Positions 28,001-35,855 of a DNA stretch of 64,000 bases are shown one piece after another. The position numbers and the translations under genes are program-made. Below the pieces are notes generated by a model. It was not told the origin of the DNA. It was given only the letters and a program-made list of their open reading frames with translations, and made no database searches. Numbering within the stretch: position 1 is the stretch's first letter; each line of letters opens with the position of its first letter. This DNA is from Nakamurella sp963696065 (lineage in GTDB: Bacteria; Actinomycetota; Actinomycetes; Mycobacteriales; Nakamurellaceae), in contig CAVOIF010000001.1 of assembly GCA_963696065.1 (NCBI GenBank), positions 124,001 to 188,000 of the forward strand, given 5' to 3'.

Positions 28001-28699
28001 GTGACGCGAGCGTTGGTGCCATTGTCGATGACGACCATCGGCTCGCTACCCGAACGGTGCCGCGCCTGCGTGGCCTGGGAACTGGATGCCGAAGCGGTGA
28101 CGTCGGCGGTCAAACTCGGCGAGACCGAGTTCGAGAAGGAGGTCTGGCTCTCCGGGGTGATGCTCACCTGGGGATCGGCCGGCCAGATCGTCACCGTCGA
28201 CGATCGCCCGGTCGGGTTCGCGCTGTTCGCCCCACCGACCGCGGTGCCGGGAGCATCGGCATTCCCGACCTCGCCGGTGTCACCGGATGCCGTGCTGCTG
28301 ACCACCGCGAAGATCCTGCCCGAGTTCACCGGCCAGGGACTGGCCCGCTACCTGATGAACGGGGTGGTGAACGCGCTGACCCGCCGCGGGGTCAGGGCCA
28401 TCGAGGTGTTCGGGCTGGAGTCCGACCCGCTGCCCGACCCGGAGGATCCGCAGGCCGCCCCGGTGGAACTCGCGCCGGACCCCGGTCTTCCCCGTTGCCT
28501 GTTGCCGGCCGGGTTCGCCCGGGCCGTGGGTTTCGAGGACGTCGCGCCCCACTTCCGTTACCCCCGACTGCGTTTCGAGCTCGGCCGGGATATCGGCTGG
28601 AAGGCGGAGGTGGAGTCGGCGTTGGAGAAGCTCTTCACGGTGATCCGCGTCCCGGCCTCGCCGTCCCCGCTGGTGCCGGAGCTCGTCGGCCAGCGCTGA
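28001..28699 (+). CDS. GNAT-family N-acetyltransferase (Rv3916c-like)
   Basis: 232 residues from GTG 28001, with AGGGAG 5 nt upstream; a longer frame starts at 27854 but lacks a site. The acetyl-CoA loop is EFTGQGLARYLMNGVVNAL near residue 115. Acidic and Pro-rich inserts (DPLPDPEDPQ) and a closing FARAVGFEDVAPHFRYPRLRFEL follow. Homologues sit between parB and cwlM in mycobacteria (Rv3916c). The substrate is unknown. It is divergent from the aminotransferase and convergent with cwlM. Confidence 0.82.
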   Translation: MTRALVPLSMTTIGSLPERCRACVAWELDAEAVTSAVKLGETEFEKEVWLSGVMLTWGSAGQIVTVDDRPVGFALFAPPTAVPGASAFPTSPVSPDAVLLTTAKILPEFTGQGLARYLMNGVVNALTRRGVRAIEVFGLESDPLPDPEDPQAAPVELAPDPGLPRCLLPAGFARAVGFEDVAPHFRYPRLRFELGRDIGWKAEVESALEKLFTVIRVPASPSPLVPELVGQR

Positions 28700-28785
28700 C
28701 GGCCCGCACGATCAGAGGCACTTCCGCGATATCGCCATTTGGAACGAATCCGACACGACATGCCCGACCGCGGCCAGCGTGAAGC

Positions 28786-29937
28786 TCAGGCGGAGTCGCG
28801 GATGGTGCGCTCGTGCTCCAGCAGGTCGGAGAAGGTGAACGTGCCGGTGTGCGGGTCGTCCCGGCCGTCCAGGTACAGCCGCTTCACGGCGACCAGCAGA
28901 CCGTCGGCCAGCAGATTGCGGAACTCGTCGGACGTCAGCCGATCGCGTTCGGTCGGGTTGGAGAGGTACCCCATCTCCACCTGAATGGCCGGCATCCGGG
29001 TCAGCCGCAGTACGTCCCACGGCCGGTGGTGCACTCGACAGTCGGCAAAGTGCGTGCGCGCCACCAACTCTCGCTGCACCAGCTGGGCGAGGGTCTCCCC
29101 GACGGTGGAGGTGGCGCCGGAGTCGGTGCCGAAGTGGAAGGTGGCGATCCCGCACGCCTTCGGTGACGTCGAACCGTCGATGTGCAGGCTGAGCAGCAGG
29201 TCCGCGTTGACGTTGTTCGCGTAGGCCGCGCGTTCCTCGGCGGATGGGTTCTGATGGGCACCGCGGGTCAGGCTGACGTTCATGCCGGTGGTGACCATGC
29301 GGGACTGCAGCCGTCGGGCGACGTCATAGGCGAGGTCGGCGGCCCGGACATCGCCGACCGTCCAGCCGGGATCTTCCGCACCGTGCGCCGGGTCGATGAC
29401 GATGCGCTTGCCGTACAGCCGCGGCCCGGCCTGCCGGACGAGCTGGTACTCCCGCAGGTACTGCGGCCGGCCACCGGTGACCATCCGGCCGATCCGGTTC
29501 AGTTCGCGGTAGGTCTCCGGCCCGAACACCCCGTCCTCGGACAGGCCGCGGTGGCGCTGGAAGTCGCGGACGCTCAGGTCGGTCAGCGGCCCGAAAATGC
29601 CGTCGGGCCGGCCGGTGTTGTAGCCCATCTCGGCCAGCCTGGTCTGCAGCGCCATCACGTCGTCGCCGGTCATCGGCGCGGAAAGGGTGTGGGTCAGGCT
29701 GCGATCGCCCAGATTCCAGCGGGCGTCGGTCAACGAGCGAACCGTCACCGGGCCGACGATGCCGTCGACGATCAGCCCGCGACGCTGCTGGAAGTCCCGG
29801 ATCGCGCCGTCGGTGGCGGCGTCGAACTCGGCGACCGCCCGATCGGTCCCGTTGAGTGACGGGAGCAACTGCAGGCTCGCCAGGGCTTCCCGGAGGTCGG
29901 CAACTGCCGGTCCTCGATCACCGCGCCGCAGCAGCAT
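28786..29937 (-). CDS. cwlM: CwlM-type N-acetylmuramoyl-L-alanine amidase homologue
   Basis: 383 residues from ATG 29937, preceded by AAGGAGAG. There are two peptidoglycan-binding type 1 repeats, about residues 5-70 (DFQQRRGLIVDGIVGPVT) and 85-150 (DFQRHRGLSEDGVFGPETYR). The amidase_3 domain has VIDPAHGAED, LLLSLHIDGS and the catalytic-type IQVEMGYLSN. No signal peptide is visible. In M. tuberculosis CwlM is cytoplasmic, is phosphorylated by PknB and activates MurA. Position and architecture suggest the same role here. The second zinc ligand, usually Glu, appears as Asp in AADLAYDVARRL, which may mean low amidase activity. Confidence 0.88.
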   Translation of the reverse strand: MLLRRGDRGPAVADLREALASLQLLPSLNGTDRAVAEFDAATDGAIRDFQQRRGLIVDGIVGPVTVRSLTDARWNLGDRSLTHTLSAPMTGDDVMALQTRLAEMGYNTGRPDGIFGPLTDLSVRDFQRHRGLSEDGVFGPETYRELNRIGRMVTGGRPQYLREYQLVRQAGPRLYGKRIVIDPAHGAEDPGWTVGDVRAADLAYDVARRLQSRMVTTGMNVSLTRGAHQNPSAEERAAYANNVNADLLLSLHIDGSTSPKACGIATFHFGTDSGATSTVGETLAQLVQRELVARTHFADCRVHHRPWDVLRLTRMPAIQVEMGYLSNPTERDRLTSDEFRNLLADGLLVAVKRLYLDGRDDPHTGTFTFSDLLEHERTIRDSA

Positions 29938-30162
29938 CGCTCTCCTTGACACTCGAATCCCGTCCAGCTTCTGACAACGAACCCTTTGGTTCGCCCTTCC
30001 AAGGACGCCCGGTTCGCGGCGAGGTTCCCGGCGATGGGCACCCGCGCGTCACCGGATCCTGTTCGCCGCGCCCACCATTGTGCAACGAAATGCGAGCGTT
30101 CATGACCTGCACACGCCCCCGAGGACATCCGAAGGAACCGCGAACCGTCCCCGGACAGCACA

Positions 30163-30202
30163 GTGCCGTCTACCCCGGGAACGATCCCGGAGCAGACGGC
30201 AC
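30163..30202 (-). terminator. terminator after trxA
   Basis: A 9-bp stem GTGCCGTCT/AGACGGCAC (30163-30171 with 30194-30202) encloses a second 6-bp stem CCGGGA/TCCCGG (30175-30180 with 30185-30190). It starts 20 nt past the trxA stop. Confidence 0.7.
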
Positions 30203-30222
30203 GAAGTGCAGAACGGCAGAAA

Positions 30223-30546
30223 TCAGGCGAGAACGTCGGCGAATTCGGCCAGCAGCGCTGCCTTGGGCTTCGCACCGACGACCTGCTTCACCGGCTTCCC
30301 ACCCTGGAAGACCAGCATCGTCGGGATCGACAGGATCTGGTACTGCTGGGCGATCTGCGGGTTGGCGTCGATGTCGAGCTTGGCGACAGTGACCTTTCCC
30401 TCATGCTTGGTCGCGATCTCCTCGAGGATCGGCGCGACCATCCGACACGGCCCGCACCACTCCGCCCAGAAATCGACGATGACGGGAACGTCGGACTGCA
30501 GGACGTCGGTGTCGAAGCTGGCGTCGGTGACCTTCACGGTGGCCAT
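30223..30546 (-). CDS. trxA: thioredoxin
   Basis: 107 residues, the standard length. The active site is DFWAEWCGPCRMVAP near residue 32, and the cis-proline region is LSIPTMLVFQGGKPV. ATG 30546 follows GAAGG. It reduces protein disulfides and is recycled by the reductase encoded 81 bp upstream on the same strand; the two probably form an operon. Confidence 0.97.
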   Translation of the reverse strand: MATVKVTDASFDTDVLQSDVPVIVDFWAEWCGPCRMVAPILEEIATKHEGKVTVAKLDIDANPQIAQQYQILSIPTMLVFQGGKPVKQVVGAKPKAALLAEFADVLA

Positions 30547-30627
30547 GGGACCTTCTCTCTCGGGTTGAAAACTCTCGGGGTGAAACTCTGGGTGGTGAAA
30601 CTGCGGGCTGGTGCCGGTGTGCTGCGG

Positions 30628-31740
30628 TCAGACGCTCAGCGAGTCCTCGAAGGCGGCGGCCGGTAGGTCCGGCATCGGATCGGTGGTGATCCCGGCGATT
30701 TCGTTGTCTGTCACATTGTCGGCGCGGCCTTGCTCGGTGAGCGGGTGGGACGCCAGGTAGTGCTGGGCATCCAGCGCCGCGGCGCAGCCCGAACCGGCAG
30801 CGGTGATGGCCTGCCGGTAGGTGTGGTCCACCAGGTCGCCGCTGGCGAACACCCCGGCGACGCTGGTCCCGGTCCCGGCGGTGGCGCCCACCTCGCGGCC
30901 GGTGAGCACATAGCCCTCGGGGTCGGTGATCACTTGGTCGCGGAACAGGTCGGAGCGTGGGTCGTGACCGATCGCCACGAACACGCCGGTGACGGCCAGC
31001 TCGCTCGTGTCGCCGGTCCGGGTATCGGTGAGCGTCACGCCGGTCACGCTGGTTTCGCCGTGCAACTCGGTGATCGCCGCGTTCGTCACCCAGCGGATCT
31101 TCGGGTCCTTACGGGCCCGTTCCAGCATGATCGCGCTGGCCCGGAACTCGTCCCGGCGGTGCACGATCGTCACCGAGCGGGCGAACCGGGTGAGGAAGGT
31201 CGCCTCCTCCATCGCCGAGTCGCCGCCACCGACGACCACGATGTCCTGGTCGCGGAAGAAGAAGCCGTCACAGGTGGCGCAGGCGGAGACCCCGCGGCCG
31301 ATCAGGCGCTGCTCGTCGGGCAGGTTCAGGTAGCGGGCGGCGGATCCGGTCGACAGGACGATCGCCCGGGCGCGGTGCTGCACGCCGTCGACGGTCACCG
31401 TCTTGATCGGGCCGTCCAGGCTGACCGCCTCGGCATCGACGGTGCGCAGGTCCGCACCGAACCGCTCGGCCTGCTCGCGGATCTGAGCCATCAGCTCCGG
31501 ACCCTGGATGCCCTGCGGGAATCCGGGGAAGTTCTCCACCTCGGTGGTGGTCATCAAGGCGCCGCCGTAGGAGTAGCCCTCGAACACCAGAGGCTTGAGC
31601 TCGGCACGGGCCAGGTAGATGGCCGCGGTGTAACCGGCAGGGCCCGATCCGACGACGATCACGTCGTGCACCGGTCCGGCGTCGTCTGACGCAGCGGGCG
31701 CCGGGGTGGTCAAGCCGAAGTCGGGCACGAAGTTGGTCAT
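30628..31740 (-). CDS. trxB: thioredoxin reductase (NADPH)
   Basis: 370 residues. The FAD site is VIVVGSGPAGYTAAIYLARAE near residue 28. The redox pair is ACATCDGFFF, the NADPH site is VVVGGGDSAMEEATFLTR, and the second FAD motif is GVFASGDLVDHTYRQAITAAG. It transfers electrons from NADPH to TrxA. The C-terminus extends about 45 residues past the fold with an acidic Asn/Asp/Pro-rich tail. In mycobacteria sigM and its anti-sigma factor lie between murJ and trxB; here only about 210 bp separates them. Confidence 0.96.
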   Translation of the reverse strand: MTNFVPDFGLTTPAPAASDDAGPVHDVIVVGSGPAGYTAAIYLARAELKPLVFEGYSYGGALMTTTEVENFPGFPQGIQGPELMAQIREQAERFGADLRTVDAEAVSLDGPIKTVTVDGVQHRARAIVLSTGSAARYLNLPDEQRLIGRGVSACATCDGFFFRDQDIVVVGGGDSAMEEATFLTRFARSVTIVHRRDEFRASAIMLERARKDPKIRWVTNAAITELHGETSVTGVTLTDTRTGDTSELAVTGVFVAIGHDPRSDLFRDQVITDPEGYVLTGREVGATAGTGTSVAGVFASGDLVDHTYRQAITAAGSGCAAALDAQHYLASHPLTEQGRADNVTDNEIAGITTDPMPDLPAAAFEDSLSV

Positions 31741-31952
31741 CAGGTCCCCTCACCACCGCCGCCGGCCGGGCACACCGCGGGCGGGTGATTGCTCTCGATT
31801 CGTGATCGCATTGCACACCGATGTCGCGCCCGGACTGCAGGCGGCATCAGTCTGATCAACGCAACCCTACCGACGAAAGATTCCCGACCCGGCCGCGAGC
31901 GGCCGCTCGTCCCGGCGGGTCGCCGCGTTGCGCTCCTGCGGGCGGTTCCCGA

Positions 31953-34900
31953 TCAGGGGCTGCCCTGGATCGTGACCTCGTTGATCTTCGACTGGAACTG
32001 GCCGTCCGGCGTCGGCGACAACTTCGTGACGAACGCGATCAGGTACTTCGACTTCGGTGCGCCGGTGAGCGGGATCGTCACCGTGCCGTTCTTGATCGTG
32101 CCGCTGCCCAGCGGTTTGGTCTGGTCGTATCCGACCGTCGGTGACGAGGCAGACCGGATCTCGATGGTCGTGCCCTCGGTGGCGCTGTTGACGGTGACGG
32201 ACGTCGGGGTGGTCTCGCGTTCCAGTTCCAGCAGCAGGCCGACGCCGGTCTTCAGCGAGGGGAACTGCTGCTTGTAGACCCAGGTCAGCCACGCCGACTC
32301 GGCATTGCCGTCGAAGGCCCGGTCGACATAGTCCTTGTAGTCGGGGGTGCCGTCGCCCTGCGGGTCGAAGACCAGGCCGGCGACGGCCTTGATCGGCACA
32401 TCCGTCGGCGGGGCGGCGGCCGACGTGGGGGCGTCGGTGGTCGGTGCCGCTTCGGCCGCGGTCGTCGGCGCCGCGGCGGTCGAGGCGAGTGCGGAGTCGA
32501 TCATCGGTAGCTCATCGGGTGCGCTGTTCTGGATGGACGCGACGAACTGGTTGGTCAGGCCGCCGAGGGCGATCACGATCAGCACCGCGAACACCGCCAG
32601 CACCACGGACGCCAGTCCGAGCTTGACCCTGCGTTCCTTGATCAGCCGGCGGTCGGCGGCGCTGAGCGGTTTGACCTCGGCGACCGGCGGAGCCTGGGCG
32701 ATCCCGGCGACCGTCTCCGGGCTGCGCAACAGGGCGGCGATCGCACCCACCGCGTGGATGCCGTCCGGTTCTTCCGGGTGCAACGCGCGCTCGGCCAAAG
32801 CGGAGAGCGCCTCAGGCACCGACGTCCGCACCTCGTCGGCCGGCAGTTCGCGGCCGAGCCTGGTCGGCGCCGCCGGGAACTCCCGTTCCGCGGCCGCGGC
32901 GATCGCACCCGCGCTGCCCGCATCGCGGGGATCGATCGGATCGCCGAGCGGCCAGGTGCCGGTCAGCATCAGGTACAGCAGCGCGCCGATCGCCCGGATG
33001 TCCTGGTCGGGGGTGGCCGAACCATGGGCGATGACGTGCGAGAGCCGGACCTGGCCGTCGAAATTGACCCGGACCAGCGACGGGTTGATGGCGCCGAGGG
33101 CGATGCCGTTGCGGTGCGCCTCGGCGACGGCTTCGGAGAGTTTGGCGGTGATGGAGGTGGCCACATCGGGATCGAGCGGACCGCCGGTGAGCAGGTCGGT
33201 GAGCGTGGCGCCGTCCACCCACTGGCCGACGACGTAGGACTGCCCGTGATCGGTGCCGACGTCGAGGGTCTGCGGCAATCCGACGTGGTGCAGCCGACCG
33301 GCGCGCAGCGTCCGCGCGACCGTCGCCGACGCGCCGCTGGTGTCGGGCAGGATCGTCACCGCCATGTCACGGGGGAGCACGGTGTCCTTGGCCCGCCAGA
33401 ACCAGTGCCCGGAGTGGTCCGCCGAGACCAGGCTGACGAGCCGGTACCGCCCGCCGACTGTCGTGCCGGGGGTCAACGCAGCTGCGGCGGGCCCGTCGGC
33501 CGGTTCGGGGGTCGAGTCGAGGATGGAGGTCGCACCGACCTGCGCCGCCGCGGCGAGCAGTCGGTCGGCCGACGTCACGGTGGTCTTCTCCGGGTCGTCG
33601 AGATCGGCACCCTGGAGATCAGCACCGTGGAGATCAGCATCGCCGGCAACGGCGTGATCGCCGCGGCCGCCATCGCCACCACCGTTGGCGTCTCCACCGT
33701 CCGGCCGCGCGGCGTTGCCGCCCGCGCCGTTTCCGATGGCCGGTGCGTCATCGCGGCCGATCACTCCGCCCGCCGGGATCACGGTCGTCGCGCCGGGGTC
33801 GACCGCCGGGCCATCGCTGTCGTGGGGCACCGGGTTGGACACCTGCTCCCTGCTGCTTGTCCGGATGCGCTGATCGCCGCGGGCGATCGGCATCACTGTC
33901 GTGGTTGCTTCTGCGTTCTGCCTGGCTGTCTGTGCTGGGTCGATCTGTGCTGGGTCGATCTTTGCCGGATCAATGCTCGACGAGTCGATCTCGACGGTGT
34001 TCATCTCGGATGCGGGGTTCATCTCCGAGGTGAGCGCGCGGATCACGACAGTCTGGGCTGCCCCACTCGCCTCGGTCGTCGAGCCTGCGGCTCGGGCGTC
34101 CGATGTTCGCGGGTCACCTGCGAGGGTGCCACGTCCAGTGTCCTGGACGCGGGGGGATGCCTCGGGGTTGGGCGCGCCGTCGGGTTGTGACCGGCGGAAT
34201 ACCGACCGCACCAGCCGGACCACCCGGTTCCGCAGCGGCAGGAGTTCCTCGACCTTGAGCAATGCACCGATCGCGGCGATCACCAGCAGGCCGACGGTAC
34301 CGCTGAACAGGATGGACACCAGCGCGGTGAGCAGATCGTCGACGTCGAAGGAGAGCAGGACGTTTCCGGCGAGCAGCGCAGCGCCGGCACCCACCGCCCC
34401 GGCCACGGTCATCTTGATCAGCGTCACCAGGGTGCGTTTGGTCCCCATCGGGCCGTATCGAACGCGGAGCCAGATCTCGCCGGTGATCGCACCGATCAGG
34501 TAGGAGATCGACGTGGCGGCAGCCATCCCGGGCACGATGAGGGAGTCGTCAAGGGTCGCGCAGGCGATCAGCAGCGGCACCCGGACGGCGACCATGATCG
34601 CGTTGATCAGGACCGGGGTCCGGGCGTCCTTCATCGCGTAGAAGACCCGCATCTGCACCAACGTCACCGCGAACGGGACCAGCCCGAAGGCGAGCGCGGC
34701 CAGCGTGGTGCCGAGCACCAGGGTGTCGTCGAGACTGACCGCGCCGTAGAACGACGCGAGGATGGCCAGTGCGCCGGCCAGCACGATGATTCCGGCGGCC
34801 ACCGGCGTGAGCGCGACGATCGAGAGTCGATTCGCCAGCGACGCATCGTTCTTGACGTCGACCATCTGCCCGGCGGCAGCGTGCCGGCTCATCCTGGGCA

Positions 34901-35855
34901 TGATCGCGGTCAGGATGGAGACGCCGATGATGCCGTACGGAAGCTGGAACAACATCGACGCGAAGGCCCACAGCGAGATGCCGCCCTCGACGTTCTGCGA
35001 GGCCACGTTGGTGACCACGATGTAGCCGACCTGCGAGACCAGCACGTAGGCCACCGCCCACAGCATCAGCTGGCCGGCCTCGAGGAGTCGGCGATCGCCA
35101 CCCCATCGCCAGCGGAACCGGAAACCTGTCCGACGCAGGGCCGGCAGCATGACGACCGCCTGCATGACGATGCCGAGGGTGGTGCCCAGGCTCAGTAGCA
35201 GGAACTGCTCGCGGCTCAGCTCGGTGAGTGCGCCGTCCGCGCCGCTGCCCGGAAGCAGGTGCAGGCCGACACCGACCGCGATGACCACCAGGTTGTTGGC
35301 CACCGGCGCCCACGCCGGGACCCCGAATTTCTCCTTGGTGTTCAGGATTGCGCCGAACAGTGCCGCGATGCCGTAGAAGAAGATCTGCGGGAGCAGCAGG
35401 TAGGCCAGCGAGTCGGCGAGTCCCTGGTCGACCGTCCCCTCGCCGCCGGACAGGTACAGCCGGGTGAGCAACGGCGCTGCGGCGACAGCCAACCCGGTCG
35501 CGACGATCAACCCGACGAAGGCGACCGTCATCAGGCGTTGGGTGTAGCCCTCACCGCCGTCCGGATCGGACCTGGCGCGGGACAGCAGCGGTATCGCGAC
35601 CGAGGTCAGCACCCCACCGATCAGCAGCTCGAAGACGATGTTGGGCAGCGTGTTGGCGATTGTGTAGGCGTCGTTGACGATGCCGAAGCCCAGGACGCTG
35701 AGGATCACCACCTTGGCCAGGAACCCGGTGATCCGGCTGACCAGGGTCGCGACGGCCATCACCGCGCCGGCCCTGACCACCCCGCCGGTGCGCGCGGTCT
35801 TCATCCCGGCGACGTCGTCGGCAGGCTGCTGGGTTGCTGCGTCGGGTCTGGTCAC
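31953..35855 (-). CDS. murJ: lipid II flippase MurJ fused to pseudokinase and extracellular domain
   Basis: 1300 residues, similar in architecture to M. tuberculosis Rv3910. Residues ~28-555 are the MurJ/MviN membrane domain (MAVATLVSRITGFLAKVVIL opens it). A linker of about 240 residues holds acidic repeats (IDPAKIDPAQIDPAQ, LHGADLQGADLDD). Residues ~795-1045 are kinase-like (GGRYRLVSLVSADHSGHWFW) but lack the Lys of VAIK (AVTIL), the HRD motif and DFG, so it is a pseudokinase. One membrane segment at ~1078-1100 leads to a Thr/Ala-rich stalk and a C-terminal beta domain. In mycobacteria PknB phosphorylates this domain to recruit FhaA. The GTG start overlaps the upstream gene (GTGA). Confidence 0.95.
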   Translation of the reverse strand: MTRPDAATQQPADDVAGMKTARTGGVVRAGAVMAVATLVSRITGFLAKVVILSVLGFGIVNDAYTIANTLPNIVFELLIGGVLTSVAIPLLSRARSDPDGGEGYTQRLMTVAFVGLIVATGLAVAAAPLLTRLYLSGGEGTVDQGLADSLAYLLLPQIFFYGIAALFGAILNTKEKFGVPAWAPVANNLVVIAVGVGLHLLPGSGADGALTELSREQFLLLSLGTTLGIVMQAVVMLPALRRTGFRFRWRWGGDRRLLEAGQLMLWAVAYVLVSQVGYIVVTNVASQNVEGGISLWAFASMLFQLPYGIIGVSILTAIMPRMSRHAAAGQMVDVKNDASLANRLSIVALTPVAAGIIVLAGALAILASFYGAVSLDDTLVLGTTLAALAFGLVPFAVTLVQMRVFYAMKDARTPVLINAIMVAVRVPLLIACATLDDSLIVPGMAAATSISYLIGAITGEIWLRVRYGPMGTKRTLVTLIKMTVAGAVGAGAALLAGNVLLSFDVDDLLTALVSILFSGTVGLLVIAAIGALLKVEELLPLRNRVVRLVRSVFRRSQPDGAPNPEASPRVQDTGRGTLAGDPRTSDARAAGSTTEASGAAQTVVIRALTSEMNPASEMNTVEIDSSSIDPAKIDPAQIDPAQTARQNAEATTTVMPIARGDQRIRTSSREQVSNPVPHDSDGPAVDPGATTVIPAGGVIGRDDAPAIGNGAGGNAARPDGGDANGGGDGGRGDHAVAGDADLHGADLQGADLDDPEKTTVTSADRLLAAAAQVGATSILDSTPEPADGPAAAALTPGTTVGGRYRLVSLVSADHSGHWFWRAKDTVLPRDMAVTILPDTSGASATVARTLRAGRLHHVGLPQTLDVGTDHGQSYVVGQWVDGATLTDLLTGGPLDPDVATSITAKLSEAVAEAHRNGIALGAINPSLVRVNFDGQVRLSHVIAHGSATPDQDIRAIGALLYLMLTGTWPLGDPIDPRDAGSAGAIAAAAEREFPAAPTRLGRELPADEVRTSVPEALSALAERALHPEEPDGIHAVGAIAALLRSPETVAGIAQAPPVAEVKPLSAADRRLIKERRVKLGLASVVLAVFAVLIVIALGGLTNQFVASIQNSAPDELPMIDSALASTAAAPTTAAEAAPTTDAPTSAAAPPTDVPIKAVAGLVFDPQGDGTPDYKDYVDRAFDGNAESAWLTWVYKQQFPSLKTGVGLLLELERETTPTSVTVNSATEGTTIEIRSASSPTVGYDQTKPLGSGTIKNGTVTIPLTGAPKSKYLIAFVTKLSPTPDGQFQSKINEVTIQGSP

